IMG/VR virus record: IMGVR_UViG_3300046461_000454
Span: 62,001 to 126,000 of that record
Direction: 5' to 3' (one strand)
DNA length: 64,000 nucleotides
Origin: a virus
Positions 31,701 through 40,711 of the stretch are shown here, piece by piece. Position 1 is the first letter of the stretch; the number at the start of each line of letters is the position of its first letter. A program made the position numbers and the translations under genes. A model generated the notes under the pieces. That model did no database searches and was not told the DNA's origin. It worked only from the letters and a program-made list of their open reading frames with translations.

Positions 31701-32057
31701 ATTGGCAGCGGTGTTTCTCCTGCGGCAATCGCGCAATCGATGACCGGTGGTAAGACGCCTGAGACCGCGCTCAATAGTCTAGTCTCGGACGCGGCGGCGC
31801 CACACGCGATGGGCGGGACCGTGATGGGGATTAGGAACGGGATGGCCCAGATCAATGGCTTTCCGTCAGCCGCGGCTGGAGAAGGCTGGGCGTCTGTTGG
31901 GCGCGGCGAGACAATCGTTCCTGCTGGATCTCGTGGGGGCGGTGGGGGCGGCGGCGTGAAAGTGGAGCTCGAGCTCAAGGGCGACCTTAAGCGGTTCATT
32001 GAAGCCCGTGTTGTCGAGGGGGCCGCGGCTCACGACCGGAACAAGCGTCTGCGGTGA
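28788..32057 (+). CDS. tape measure protein
   Basis: A 1089-aa tail tape measure protein. Long helical stretches at residues 60-130, 330-430 and 510-690, hydrophobic segments near 225-265 (GGITSIFTSLGPILSVAGSF) and near 720-745 (WLMKIWNILHDIWGAIMNWF), an Ala/Pro/Thr linker at 865-900, and a C-terminal basic tail after a Gly-rich GGGGGGG. Tape measures set tail length; at about 0.15 nm per residue the tail would be near 160 nm (rough rule). The protein would sit inside the tube, with the hydrophobic segments entering the host membrane on DNA delivery. GTG start with AGGAAA just upstream; it follows the chaperone-like gene by 3 nt. Confidence 0.85.
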   Translation: MASQMNSTQELLTLTLTTDVRPAMLGIKQLQASITGNMKKIQTTVQKSDKGFGRLMKTVTGFKTKNKGIKELKDQMSALDKALNQRKDQYREEVEKAKKAPRGSQERKDAMANVKKMKDATQVSDLQKQRHETGGKLKELEETPGFDWKAINAGAEEAGEHYAEPLHDLLSKDAPRMMKGAAKAFIGLHTAALKTGSLGKTLSEKGSHMMGKKGLGSKIMGGAAKGGGELMKVLGGITSIFTSLGPILSVAGSFMMSFVKIILDAEAAVKEYNKAILASSGTAGYFARNMGRSEDAAKDMEESLRGAQEGVMEAMSSMNISKDAAIGFQTAVTKEGVALDALGKKMGTAEENADAHAKSIKMAVAYSRQFGVSLGELGQLQGQLMGDIGMSANEVTAGFESIRAGANAAGMESNKFFGIVRSFSSDLSLFTLRLAEVTKIMGVLGKTMDPRKMNQFLQTLNQKFEGSITDNLKFQMLAGPEGTEIANKDMGDKLEAIKNNIRETLGPGEATENEIASLVEIMKKNDPRELAQWQLKNDKKLNGKLNSAIEDQMNLQARLGSKDALDQASVMGALGPLAKIATLQAISQKQNHTGLENLQGLALANIESMGVASDKEIQGYKKLIQGAMIGQEALIKAAEQGNLNEEQKAQVERMNIKGNHEEVVKQLTAMLRGQGGFDAYMRSLDQTTQEQMLNANKVETHEQATKRIQTSIMDEIQQVTDVWLMKIWNILHDIWGAIMNWFAKFSMGEKSHLAYAKVAASTANIPGLEDALMGGGTPAEMGAKMVEKVGKGLIDRVNAAVAESKGLKEQLSNERDPKKLDEIRKRLKELEPVLSFDKFDEKTMKYEAQNSGVDRLTEHLIKMQAALDKAVPVKKSAAPAPGTPEAKGTETAKPPVAATEAAASETSQQATTDSVKELQRAVTGDGIKLSAATVAGPLKDSMADSVYEGTAKALFEYYMYSGLNRSTVAGAIGSGVSPAAIAQSMTGGKTPETALNSLVSDAAAPHAMGGTVMGIRNGMAQINGFPSAAAGEGWASVGRGETIVPAGSRGGGGGGGVKVELELKGDLKRFIEARVVEGAAAHDRNKRLR

Positions 32058-32064
32058 GGTCTAG

Positions 32065-32748
32065 ATGCCGCACATTCCATCAGCAAACCCGGATTTCACC
32101 AAGCTAGCGGCGCCAGGAGCGCCAGCGTATCGACACGGGCTGGATAGTCGCCGCTCGTTTATCCCGATGGCGTTTCAGCTCACAAGTCCTTTTAACAACC
32201 GAAAAGCTCTACTGCCGCACGCTCTGGTGATGCATGTGAACCCGGAGTCCTATTCCGAGAATCACCTAAAGAAGGTCGAACGTATGCAGACGCGTGGCGG
32301 CTTCGTTGAACAGCACTGGGGTGATGACCTCACTGATATCTCGGGTGACGGATCCACCGGTGCCTTCATGAACCTCTACACGGGGCTGTCCTCGGTGTTG
32401 CGGCACAAGACGATCGCGTGGGATCGCTACCGTGACTTGCACGATCTGTACAGGTGCAATGGCAGTGTGTTCGACCCATACGGGAACATCGTTCTTCAAG
32501 GGCAGGTCATGCTGATGTTTGACCGAGGCACCTACCTTGGGCACTTCACCAGTTTCGAGACGAGCGAGACGGATGACCAACCGTTTACGTTCAAGATCTC
32601 GTGGCAGTTCAAAGTCGAGGAGGAGCTGTTGAAAGTGCCGGGGCTTGGCGTCAATCCAGCGGCTCGCGGGGTTGCTGGACGTGGGCCTGTGCCAGCCGAT
32701 CCTCACAGAACGGTGGGCCGGGACCCGGGAGCTACTGATGGCTTTTAA
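32065..32748 (+). CDS. baseplate hub-associated protein (paralogue of the C-domain of the next gene)
   Basis: A 227-aa protein with a strand-rich domain at about residues 50-195: VMHVNPESYSENHLKKVERM, GFVEQHWGDDLTDISGDGSTGAF, a helix 'YRDLHDLYRCNG', 'VMLMFDRGTYLGHFTSFETSETDDQPFTFKISWQFKV'. The C-terminal domain of the next product shows the same order (LLVNPQSFRV, GPIIEHWGENQDKIEGSGKIAAY, 'LYYDEILYIGSFDNLNLSESDGAPFTLEYTFSFTV'), so the genes arose by duplication. Proteins of this type lie between tape measure and hub. They overlap by 11 nt (32738-32748). The exact ring in the baseplate is unknown. Confidence 0.75.
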   Translation: MPHIPSANPDFTKLAAPGAPAYRHGLDSRRSFIPMAFQLTSPFNNRKALLPHALVMHVNPESYSENHLKKVERMQTRGGFVEQHWGDDLTDISGDGSTGAFMNLYTGLSSVLRHKTIAWDRYRDLHDLYRCNGSVFDPYGNIVLQGQVMLMFDRGTYLGHFTSFETSETDDQPFTFKISWQFKVEEELLKVPGLGVNPAARGVAGRGPVPADPHRTVGRDPGATDGF

Positions 32749-34450
32749 CAAAGACGAGCCAGTATACCGGCAAATTGAGCGACAGGCGGACCTATACCAG
32801 CCGTCCGTCTACCAAATGCTGTCGTTCTATCAGGCTCTCGAGACAGAGACTGAGCCTATGGACGGCAAGTTCATTCCGCTCACCAGCGTTACCCCTCTAT
32901 CCCCGCGAAAGACAAAGATCTTCGCTGTAGGCATTCTCCCGCCACCATCATTCGTTACTGCGAGAGTCCTGGACCGATCGGCTTCTCTGCAGTCGGCCTC
33001 GTATGGACCGGTGACAGACAGCGCGGAGGTGATAGCAGCTGCTCAGGTCGAGGAGGTCCAGGGCAACGCTGTGAATGATCCGGCCTTCGTGTCGACTGGC
33101 CCGGACACCTCTGTTTCCACACCTGCTCGCGGGGTGTTTGCGAAGAGTGCGGCCCTTACGAATGAGCTGCATCCAAGCATTCAGCCGCTGATTCAAAAGC
33201 TCATCGAACTAGCGGCGCAACAAGGCATCAATCTTGTTGTCGTTCAAGGCTTTCGCAGCATTGAGTACCAGGATGGGTTGTATGCCCAGGGCCGTACGGC
33301 TCCCGGCAACATCGTAACAGGGACGAAGGGTGGAGAATCTTGGCACAACTTTGGCCTTGCCTTCGATGTTGCAATGATATCGCCAGGGCCGGATCCGCGG
33401 GCGGGTGACCCGACGTGGCCGAAAGGGATAGAACACTGGCGAGTTGTCGGGGCTCTTGGTCAGAGCATCGGCTTGATCTGGGGTGGGACGTTCTCGAAGA
33501 TCGCGGACTACGGGCACTTTGAATATCACCCGGGAATTACCAAGGCACAGGCTAGGACGGGCGCTCGCCCTGAAGTCCAAGCCGGTCTACCGATCCCGCT
33601 CGCCGACACAGCTTTGCCAGCAACCAAGTGGAAGTCGGAAGGGGCCGCCAACAAAGATAAGGCAACTAAGACGATCGCTCAGGTGGCTGACCGGGACCTC
33701 AATCAGACCAATCTAGGCAAGGCGTTTGCGGCGGCTCAGGAGAGCTCGATCAAGCGGATGCGTGACCAGTTGGAACAGATGGCTAGGACCCCGCCGTTGC
33801 GCCTCTTGGTGAACCCACAGTCTTTCCGGGTGTCGGCCGAGAAAGTCATTTCAAGTGGGAACTGGGGCCGCAACGGCCCGATCATCGAGCATTGGGGCGA
33901 GAACCAGGACAAGATCGAGGGCTCGGGCAAGATCGCGGCGTACTATTCGATGGACGCCAGCAATCACGCCGCCATGGGTCTGAGTCGGACCGCGCGTCAG
34001 TTCTCGACTAGCTATCAGAACCTGTTGTCGCTGTTCCTGATCTACAAGAATAACGGCGGTGTCTGGTTCGATGACCCACTGGTGGCTACGACTTCGGGAG
34101 CCAAGAATCTGTCGGTGGTTGGCTCGGTGTATCTGTACTATGACGAGATCCTGTACATCGGCTCTTTCGACAATCTTAACCTGTCAGAATCCGATGGGGC
34201 ACCGTTCACGCTTGAGTACACCTTCTCGTTCACCGTTCGTGCTTGGTACTTGCTCGACCATTTGGACGACCCTCAATACACGTTCTCATACGGCTTGAAC
34301 CTTCCGCCGTCGGAACCGGTTGGAGCTCCCGGCTCACCTTTCTCCGGTGGTGATTACCCTCAACCAAACCCAAACGTGCCGTTACCGGAAGGTGCGACGG
34401 AGCGCCGGACTCCCGGGGCTTTGCCGGAAGGTGCGACGGCAGTCGCCTAG
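32738..34450 (+). CDS. baseplate hub-associated protein with M15 peptidase domain
   Basis: A 570-aa protein. Residues 140-275 form an M15-family (VanY/CwlK-like) peptidoglycan peptidase: GFRSIEYQDGLYAQGR, SWHNFGLAFDVAM with His203 and Asp210, and DYGHFEYHPG with His260, a complete zinc triad. It would cut peptide bridges in the cell wall as the tail penetrates. Residues 345-515 are the domain shared with the previous gene. N-terminal residues 1-140 include 'YQPSVYQMLSFYQALETETE'. The C-terminus is Pro-rich with a repeated 'LPEGAT.' motif. I chose ATG 32738 rather than 32645, because the longer form would be read in a second frame over the previous gene. Confidence 0.82.
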   Translation: MAFNKDEPVYRQIERQADLYQPSVYQMLSFYQALETETEPMDGKFIPLTSVTPLSPRKTKIFAVGILPPPSFVTARVLDRSASLQSASYGPVTDSAEVIAAAQVEEVQGNAVNDPAFVSTGPDTSVSTPARGVFAKSAALTNELHPSIQPLIQKLIELAAQQGINLVVVQGFRSIEYQDGLYAQGRTAPGNIVTGTKGGESWHNFGLAFDVAMISPGPDPRAGDPTWPKGIEHWRVVGALGQSIGLIWGGTFSKIADYGHFEYHPGITKAQARTGARPEVQAGLPIPLADTALPATKWKSEGAANKDKATKTIAQVADRDLNQTNLGKAFAAAQESSIKRMRDQLEQMARTPPLRLLVNPQSFRVSAEKVISSGNWGRNGPIIEHWGENQDKIEGSGKIAAYYSMDASNHAAMGLSRTARQFSTSYQNLLSLFLIYKNNGGVWFDDPLVATTSGAKNLSVVGSVYLYYDEILYIGSFDNLNLSESDGAPFTLEYTFSFTVRAWYLLDHLDDPQYTFSYGLNLPPSEPVGAPGSPFSGGDYPQPNPNVPLPEGATERRTPGALPEGATAVA

Positions 34451-34459
34451 GCGGACAAT

Positions 34460-37400
34460 ATGGCACGCGGACCATTTCAAGGGACATTTCAGCCGAACGC
34501 ACGGCCCACCGTGGCGACGGCTCCGGATGCCATCGTCTACATCAACGGCGAGGGCGATGTTGTGGGCTGCCCGCAATGCGCCAAACGCTTCGACCTCAAC
34601 AAGTACATCACAGCGATTCAGACAGATCTGAGCGTCGATAGTTGCCCGGGGAGCGCCAACGTTTCGATGTCCATTCCGCGGCACTCGATCGACGACTTCT
34701 ATTTCGACGGCAACCCGATCATCACGCCGATGATGGAGGTCGAGATCTACGCCAAAGGGTACTACTTGGTCGAGGGCTTACCACAGTACTACCCCATCTT
34801 CTGGGGGCTCGTGACGGAGGTTTCCGAAAGTTACTCAAGCGGCGAGCACACTGTCAGCCTCCACTGTGCCGATATTCTGAAGTGGTGGGAGCTGTGCAAG
34901 CTCAACATCAACGCGGCTTTTGCTGCGCCTTCAGGGCAACAGGGGAGGGGCGTTACCGGCAACGTGTTTACGCAAGTGAACCCCTACGACATGATTTTCA
35001 CGCTTGCGAGTCAGTCTTTCGGCGACATCGTGAACGCCACCGGATCGATGAACGCTCTGCTCCGTGAGGGCACGCAGAAGGACGTCTTCAACTCCACCAT
35101 GACAGACATCACGCTGTACTGGGAGAAGCGCTTTGCGAAGATGCGTAACAACCTTGTGCTGTACGGGGCGGCTGGGGTCGCCGTTCGTGGTGATACGCTT
35201 TGGCAAGAGTACTCGAAGCAGCCGACACCCACCGTTACCGGCTCGATGGCGTCGACTGCTGTCCGTAACGCTAACGGTGGGCCGGATGCAGGACAAATGT
35301 CCTATGACCCAGCGAGCGACAAGGTCGCTGCGTACAAAATTGTATATCAGAACATCGGAGTGGGCATCTGGCAGTCCGAGTACCGGACGAAACTGGAGAT
35401 CGCCAACGACGCCAAAGACGCGATCGGGTTTGAGTTCTACATGGATGTGACCGGCGACATCGTTTTCAAGCCGCCCTTCTACAACCTCGACGTCCTTGGC
35501 AACAAGCCCACTTCCTGGATTCAGGACATCGACATCATTGATTGGGATTTCTCCGACTCTGAGTCCGAGGTGGTCACTCAGATTACGATGCAGGGTAACT
35601 ACGGCGGTACGCAAGACCCGGGGATCCCCCATGAGGCAACGCCGTTCACGTCAGTGACTGATTTTCACCTGTTGCGCAAGTACGGGTGGCGAACTCATCC
35701 GTACAACTCTGAGTTCATGTCCGACCCGACCCAGATGTTTTTCCACGGGCTGGACATGCTGGATCGGATCAACTCTAAGAGGCACCGGGGTAGCGTCACG
35801 ATCCCGATGCGCCCCGAGCTCCGCTTGGGGTTCCCTATCTACCTCGCTCCGAAGGACCAGCTTTGGTACGTCACTGGAATTAGCCACAGCTTCGCGTTTG
35901 GCGGACGGTGCACTACGTCGCTGCAGCTGACCAGTAGAAGGTCAAAGTTTGTCCCGCCTAGGGGCATAGCTGACTTGACGCTGACTAGCCCCGTGGACCC
36001 GCCTGCTCCGAGCAAGGACGGCGCCCCTAAAGCCGCTCGATTTACCTCGAAGCAGTTGTCTGAGAAGGGGGTGTTCGAGCTCAAGATGGGTAACGCTCTT
36101 GAGATGCCGGCGAATCAAGCTCTTTTTGAGGGCAAGTCCGGGGCAGAGAACCCAGCCGAGCCGCTGATTTTACGGCACCCCAAGACCGGCAGAATCGTGG
36201 GCTATCCGAATATCGTGCTCGCGTACACACGGCCGTTTGCGACCTCCGATATTCACAAGTATGCCGGCCAGAGAGACGCGCAGTTGGCCAACCCCCAGGT
36301 CTCCAAGCAGTTGCGGGAGATTACGAGGCAGCGTCAGGAGGTCTATGATTTCAAGCTAACCGATCGGTTTACCGTCAATCGCAACGCCGTTCTGCAGGGC
36401 AAGCACCTCTCGAATACGTATCAGTACGGGCTCAACTCGGCTGGTGTCTACGTCTACGCCCATGACGCCGGCAAAGTGATCAAACAGCTTTTGATGGTGC
36501 ACACAGAGAATCTGCATGTGACCCCGGCGCCCGATCCGGCAACCGTAGACAAGGCTGCGGCGAATCCGATGTCTATGATCCGCCCGGTGAGTGATGAGCG
36601 TGGGTTCGAGTTGATCGGTCACTTCCAGTACGGCCGCGGCGTGTCCTTGCGAGATGGGCGACTCATCGTCAACAGCCAGGACAAGGCGACGGTTGGCGTA
36701 CAACTCGCGGTAGCCGCCGATCTGAGTGGCATGCTGACAGTTCAATCGCAGGGGCTCACGAGCATCGCGACGGGCTACGCAGATCCCGCCGCTACCCTGG
36801 CCACGATGACGCCCGAAGAGGGGCAAACCGCTGCGGTTATGGTGGGCTCAGAGTCGAGCCCCAACACGAAGGCTCCGGAGTTTGTCGGGGTCGACGATGA
36901 AGGGGTGGGAACCGCGACTTTGGGCTCTCAAGAGCAGCGGGGGATCGAGCCATCTGTTGAAGCGACTCAGCTATCACGTGCTCTGACCTTGGCAGAGATG
37001 GCCGTGCAAGATGCTGCGGGCCGACAACAGGATGGGGATTGTGTGTGTCTCACGGGGCGGGCTGACCTGGCATTCATGTCCCTTGACTATCAGGTGAAAG
37101 TACTCACGGGAGACGCTGCGGAGGATTCGTCGACGCTACCAGCGAATTCTCCCCTGGTTGATCGCGGGGGACCGATCCAGACCGGGGCCACGGCGGCGCT
37201 CGTAAGCGAGGTCGCGCGGCTTGAGGCTGAGAAGGCGGATGTGGATGCACGCATCAAGGAGCTCGAACAACAGCAGCGCGAGAGTCGGAGCGACGAGGCC
37301 GTCACTCAGATGCTCAATGAAGCATGGGATCTTTGGGGTAAGTTGCAAACCAAGACGACGGAGATGCAGTTCGAGTTAGAGAATCAGCGAGCGAAGTATT

Positions 37401-37972
37401 CGGGGAGCTCGAACTCGATCTTCACCAAGACTAATAGCGAGGTGGTAAACAAGGTGGAGGACTTCTTGCTGAAGCTGTACTCGACCCTGGATGATGCACA
37501 CCAGCTGTTCGAGAGCGCTATTCGTGGCGACAAGCTGCCGATGCAGGATGCGGCGGACCTGGTGCCCAGGCCGACCCCCAAGCGGCATGTTAGCCCGAAC
37601 GCGGCAAGTACGAGTCCGCCGTCAGAGTTGGCGCCGCCGTTCTCTGCGCCCAATCGATTCATGCTCGGCGATGCAAGTGCCGCCGTCGGATCGGCCGAAA
37701 GCAACGTGAACAATCTCAGTAAGGCGTGGAGCGACTTCAGCAAGGACCTTCGGGGGGACTCTGCAAAGCGGAACCTGTCGACGCAGATTAGTCAGGACAA
37801 GGCCAGCATCGCCCGACTGACTGCGACACGTGACCAGCTTATCAAGCAGCGGGATACGAACGCGACTGTGATTGGCGTCGATTTACAGAAGCAGATCGAC
37901 ACTCTCAGCCAAGAGATTGCGAAGACGCAAAAGCAGCTCCTCGATAACCAAACCAAGCTAGCGACCTTGTGA
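34460..37972 (+). CDS. baseplate hub protein (gp27/gpD-like) with long C-terminal extension
   Basis: A 1170-aa protein. Residues 1-530 have the features of gp27/gpD-like hub proteins: ITAIQTDLSVDSCPGSANVSM, MMEVEIYAKG, 'YPIFWGLVTEVSESYSSGEHTVSLHCADILKWW', a helical part, 'FEFYMDVTGDIVFKPPFYN' and 'LGFPIYLAPKDQLWYVTGISHSF'. These form the ring at the tube end that docks the spike. Residues 530-900 are an extra strand-rich part. Residues 905-1030 and 1095-1170 are long coiled coils (ARLEAEKADVDARIKELEQQ; LTATRDQLIKQRDT). Such a long coil on a hub is unusual. A CPQC pair near the N-terminus could bind zinc with another subunit. It precedes the spike gene by 1 nt. Confidence 0.8.
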   Translation: MARGPFQGTFQPNARPTVATAPDAIVYINGEGDVVGCPQCAKRFDLNKYITAIQTDLSVDSCPGSANVSMSIPRHSIDDFYFDGNPIITPMMEVEIYAKGYYLVEGLPQYYPIFWGLVTEVSESYSSGEHTVSLHCADILKWWELCKLNINAAFAAPSGQQGRGVTGNVFTQVNPYDMIFTLASQSFGDIVNATGSMNALLREGTQKDVFNSTMTDITLYWEKRFAKMRNNLVLYGAAGVAVRGDTLWQEYSKQPTPTVTGSMASTAVRNANGGPDAGQMSYDPASDKVAAYKIVYQNIGVGIWQSEYRTKLEIANDAKDAIGFEFYMDVTGDIVFKPPFYNLDVLGNKPTSWIQDIDIIDWDFSDSESEVVTQITMQGNYGGTQDPGIPHEATPFTSVTDFHLLRKYGWRTHPYNSEFMSDPTQMFFHGLDMLDRINSKRHRGSVTIPMRPELRLGFPIYLAPKDQLWYVTGISHSFAFGGRCTTSLQLTSRRSKFVPPRGIADLTLTSPVDPPAPSKDGAPKAARFTSKQLSEKGVFELKMGNALEMPANQALFEGKSGAENPAEPLILRHPKTGRIVGYPNIVLAYTRPFATSDIHKYAGQRDAQLANPQVSKQLREITRQRQEVYDFKLTDRFTVNRNAVLQGKHLSNTYQYGLNSAGVYVYAHDAGKVIKQLLMVHTENLHVTPAPDPATVDKAAANPMSMIRPVSDERGFELIGHFQYGRGVSLRDGRLIVNSQDKATVGVQLAVAADLSGMLTVQSQGLTSIATGYADPAATLATMTPEEGQTAAVMVGSESSPNTKAPEFVGVDDEGVGTATLGSQEQRGIEPSVEATQLSRALTLAEMAVQDAAGRQQDGDCVCLTGRADLAFMSLDYQVKVLTGDAAEDSSTLPANSPLVDRGGPIQTGATAALVSEVARLEAEKADVDARIKELEQQQRESRSDEAVTQMLNEAWDLWGKLQTKTTEMQFELENQRAKYSGSSNSIFTKTNSEVVNKVEDFLLKLYSTLDDAHQLFESAIRGDKLPMQDAADLVPRPTPKRHVSPNAASTSPPSELAPPFSAPNRFMLGDASAAVGSAESNVNNLSKAWSDFSKDLRGDSAKRNLSTQISQDKASIARLTATRDQLIKQRDTNATVIGVDLQKQIDTLSQEIAKTQKQLLDNQTKLATL

Positions 37973-37973
37973 C

Positions 37974-40130
37974 ATGTCTGACCTATTTCCAAAGAACCCA
38001 TCCGGGTACGTCGCAGGCGCAGAGTTTGTAGACACGGGTGCGCCGTACGGCATCAAGCTGGCGATTGTTACCCGCGTTGATGAAGTAGAGTTGAAGTGCG
38101 ACCTGAAGGTTTTGACGGGCGGTGGAGAGCAGTTCGAGATCGACCTCACGCAAGCCATGTACGGCCCGCGCAGCTTTTGGGGCGGTATCCCAGAGGTCAA
38201 CTCATTCGTGATTATCGGCTATCGGCGCAAGCACAAGCAGCTGCACGAGGCGGTGATCCTAGGGTTCATCCCTAACGGCAAAACGAGCGGCTTACGCTTT
38301 GACCCCGTCGCTCCTTCGGACCCTGCTGGGGTAAGCGCCGATGAAGCGTCCGATTACCGAAAAGTCGTAGGGCCGCAGATCCGCTTCAAAAGGTTGAAGC
38401 TGAAGCCCGGGGACGTCGGCGGGATGTCAGCAGCGGGATCGGAGTTCACCCTTACGTCAGACGTACGGATGATGAACCGTGCGGGCGACTTCATTGAGTT
38501 ACGCGATGCGGAGCGCTCGCTTGTTGCTCAGGCGCTGCATCGGGTGGAGAGCGAGGCCGGCGTGCTTCGCATGTCCGGTCCGGCCCGCCGCTCGGGGTTC
38601 TATCTGCCGCCGGATATTCTCGCGGATGGCAGCACACTGAAAACGGCTGATCAAAAGTATTACGGCGGGGATATCGTGAGGCGCTACACGGTGAGCGAGG
38701 GGACGCTCTACGATACGTTCAACAACGAGGAAGAGTTTCCATCGGTGACTCTTGCGAACGGGCGCCAGGTTCACTACCCGGCCACGTTTCCAGCCGTCAA
38801 TTTCGAGGACCCGAGCGAGGGCGCGGGCGCCGAACCGTACACGGAGGATCGTCTTGAGATGACTCATACGACCGATCTTACGCAGGAGGTCCGCGAAGAG
38901 ATCGACGGCTTTCAGATGGATAGGCGCCCCATCTACATCGAGCGGGTGCTTGGCACCTTGGTCGGCAACGACCTCTCTAGTGACACAGGGATGCAGCAGT
39001 ACGGGCAACTTCTTAGGCCGAAGCTGTTCGATGACTTCTTGGCCACGGGCGCAGCAAACTTTACAACTGAGCCGATCGCGCGCTCGCCGTTCGATGACAC
39101 GGAGTCCTACACAACGGCGGGGGCCTATCTGTTACGGATCAGCCCGCCTTCCAACCCTGCGGGCACGACTGACACGATCAGCGCGTTCGCGATGGCAGTG
39201 TCCAAGCAGGGCAAGCTGTTCCTGAATGTGCCGGGGTCAAAAGTCGAGAAGTATTTCACTGGCACGAAGAACGTGTCGGCAGAGCTCAACTTCGAAGGCG
39301 CTGTCAAGGCTCGAATCGGGGCCTGCACCCCCGACAACATTGCGCTGCATCTGACCCTGGAGGGCGGGGCTATTTTCGACTTCCGCGGTAGTGCCTCGGG
39401 TGCCGGTTTGCAGTTCCGCACGCACTCTTCGTATGTGCTGGAGGCTCAGGGGGTCCCGGATAACAACAACGTGGCCTACTCGGAGCAACTGCAGGGAGCT
39501 CGACAATCGTGGACCTCGTCGGACAGCATTGAAAATGTCGACGGGGCGAAGGTCACCGCTGTGAGCGGCGGCTATTCGATGCTGGCCGATCGGTTGAGCA
39601 TCAACGCGCACTCCGGCTACGGGCAAAACTCGGGGGGCATCGATGTTTTGAGCTCGGGCAAAAGCCAATATCAGTACGCACAGCAAGTGCTGGAGACGAT
39701 CGTCTCGGGAGGCAAGACCTCCACGATCCTTGCCGGCGGGATGACTGAGACGGCGCTGGTCGGTGACTGGTCGACCAACGTCCTTGGCGGCTCGATGACT
39801 ACGCTAGTGCCTGCGGGCTCGTACACGTTGACCGTGGGGACGGGCGCGATTTCGATCTCAACTGCCACTGGCGCCATGACCCTCTCTGCAGCTGCGGGAG
39901 CGTTCACGCTGACCGCTGGTCTGGCCGTGTCCATTTCGGCGGGGACCACGATGACATTGACGGCCCCGACCTCGATCACACTCACGACTGCCCAAGTCAT
40001 GGTTGGCGGACCTTCCGCCTCTCTCGGTGTTTGCCGCGGTAGCCCGATGATGCCCCCTGGCACCCCGAGCCTGGATTGGATAACCGGCCTAGCCCTCCAA
40101 GGCGCCTCTACCTTCAGGTCGCTGCTCTGA
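37974..40130 (+). CDS. baseplate central spike (gp5/gpV-like)
   Basis: A 718-aa spike protein. Residues 20-105 form an OB-fold typical of gp5/gpV/VgrG: LAIVTRVDEVELKCDLKV, 'FWGGIPEVNSFVIIGYRRKHKQLHEAVILGFIP'. The last 150 residues are short repeats of Thr/Ala/Gly-rich strands (VGTGAISISTATGAMTLSAA, 'GTTMTLTAPTSITLTTAQ') expected to form a triangular beta-prism needle. The middle 400 residues are strand-rich. It pierces the outer membrane and docks on the hub. No lysozyme domain is seen inside; the M15 peptidase in the upstream protein probably replaces it. The last base is shared with the next ATG (TGATG). Confidence 0.83.
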   Translation: MSDLFPKNPSGYVAGAEFVDTGAPYGIKLAIVTRVDEVELKCDLKVLTGGGEQFEIDLTQAMYGPRSFWGGIPEVNSFVIIGYRRKHKQLHEAVILGFIPNGKTSGLRFDPVAPSDPAGVSADEASDYRKVVGPQIRFKRLKLKPGDVGGMSAAGSEFTLTSDVRMMNRAGDFIELRDAERSLVAQALHRVESEAGVLRMSGPARRSGFYLPPDILADGSTLKTADQKYYGGDIVRRYTVSEGTLYDTFNNEEEFPSVTLANGRQVHYPATFPAVNFEDPSEGAGAEPYTEDRLEMTHTTDLTQEVREEIDGFQMDRRPIYIERVLGTLVGNDLSSDTGMQQYGQLLRPKLFDDFLATGAANFTTEPIARSPFDDTESYTTAGAYLLRISPPSNPAGTTDTISAFAMAVSKQGKLFLNVPGSKVEKYFTGTKNVSAELNFEGAVKARIGACTPDNIALHLTLEGGAIFDFRGSASGAGLQFRTHSSYVLEAQGVPDNNNVAYSEQLQGARQSWTSSDSIENVDGAKVTAVSGGYSMLADRLSINAHSGYGQNSGGIDVLSSGKSQYQYAQQVLETIVSGGKTSTILAGGMTETALVGDWSTNVLGGSMTTLVPAGSYTLTVGTGAISISTATGAMTLSAAAGAFTLTAGLAVSISAGTTMTLTAPTSITLTTAQVMVGGPSASLGVCRGSPMMPPGTPSLDWITGLALQGASTFRSLL

Positions 40131-40711
40131 TGGCGCTCAACCCTCCAGCGCTAGCCTCTGGGTTCATTGCGCCCAATCTGGCCGCCACGGGGAATATCGG
40201 CTCTGGGGTCCCGATGTTCGCGCTCGGGGTCGCGATTGGCGTGTGCCAGTTCCTGACCGTCCAATCGAAGGTGATGACGGTGGATGTGGGCACTTTGGGG
40301 GTCGGTACGGGGCTCATTCCTCTGATCGTGCCGAGCCCGTTGTTGTCGAGCTCGTTGACCACTGGGTTGGCGTCTTCTGGGCTGCTCGGGATGATGGCAC
40401 CCAAATTCATTTTGGGCCTCGCCACGGGGCTCACCATGGGCTGGACGGCTTTGGCACTTTTGCAGACCAATCACCCGTCTGTGGGCGTGGGCACAGGTGT
40501 AGCAAGGATCGTTGGACCCACTGCGGTGCCAGCGATCATCTCTGGCTTCTCCGCTGCGGGGATGAGCGGGGACGGTCCGACGAGGATGGCTCGAGCCATC
40601 GGTACAGGCCTAGACATGACATTTGCTTCATTCATCCAACCTGGGATCCCGATTGTGGGCGGCGCTTCGCCCATGGGTAGTACCGGCGTCGGGCTTGGGA
40701 CGGTGCTCTGA
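40130..40711 (+). CDS. glycine-rich protein after the spike (possible spike-tip or PAAR-like)
   Basis: A 193-aa Gly/Ala/Thr/Pro-rich protein with no membrane-length helices. Repeated short hydrophobic-Gly segments (GVPMFALGVAIGVCQF, LGVGTGLIPLIVPSPLL, GLATGLTMGWTALALL, GPTAVPAIISGF) suggest a flat repeating beta fold. Small PAAR-type tip proteins often follow the spike gene, and this one is in that place, though I do not see the PAAR motif itself. The start is ATG 40130, sharing one base with the spike stop; it also shares one base with the next start. Function is inferred from position. Confidence 0.6.
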   Translation: MALNPPALASGFIAPNLAATGNIGSGVPMFALGVAIGVCQFLTVQSKVMTVDVGTLGVGTGLIPLIVPSPLLSSSLTTGLASSGLLGMMAPKFILGLATGLTMGWTALALLQTNHPSVGVGTGVARIVGPTAVPAIISGFSAAGMSGDGPTRMARAIGTGLDMTFASFIQPGIPIVGGASPMGSTGVGLGTVL

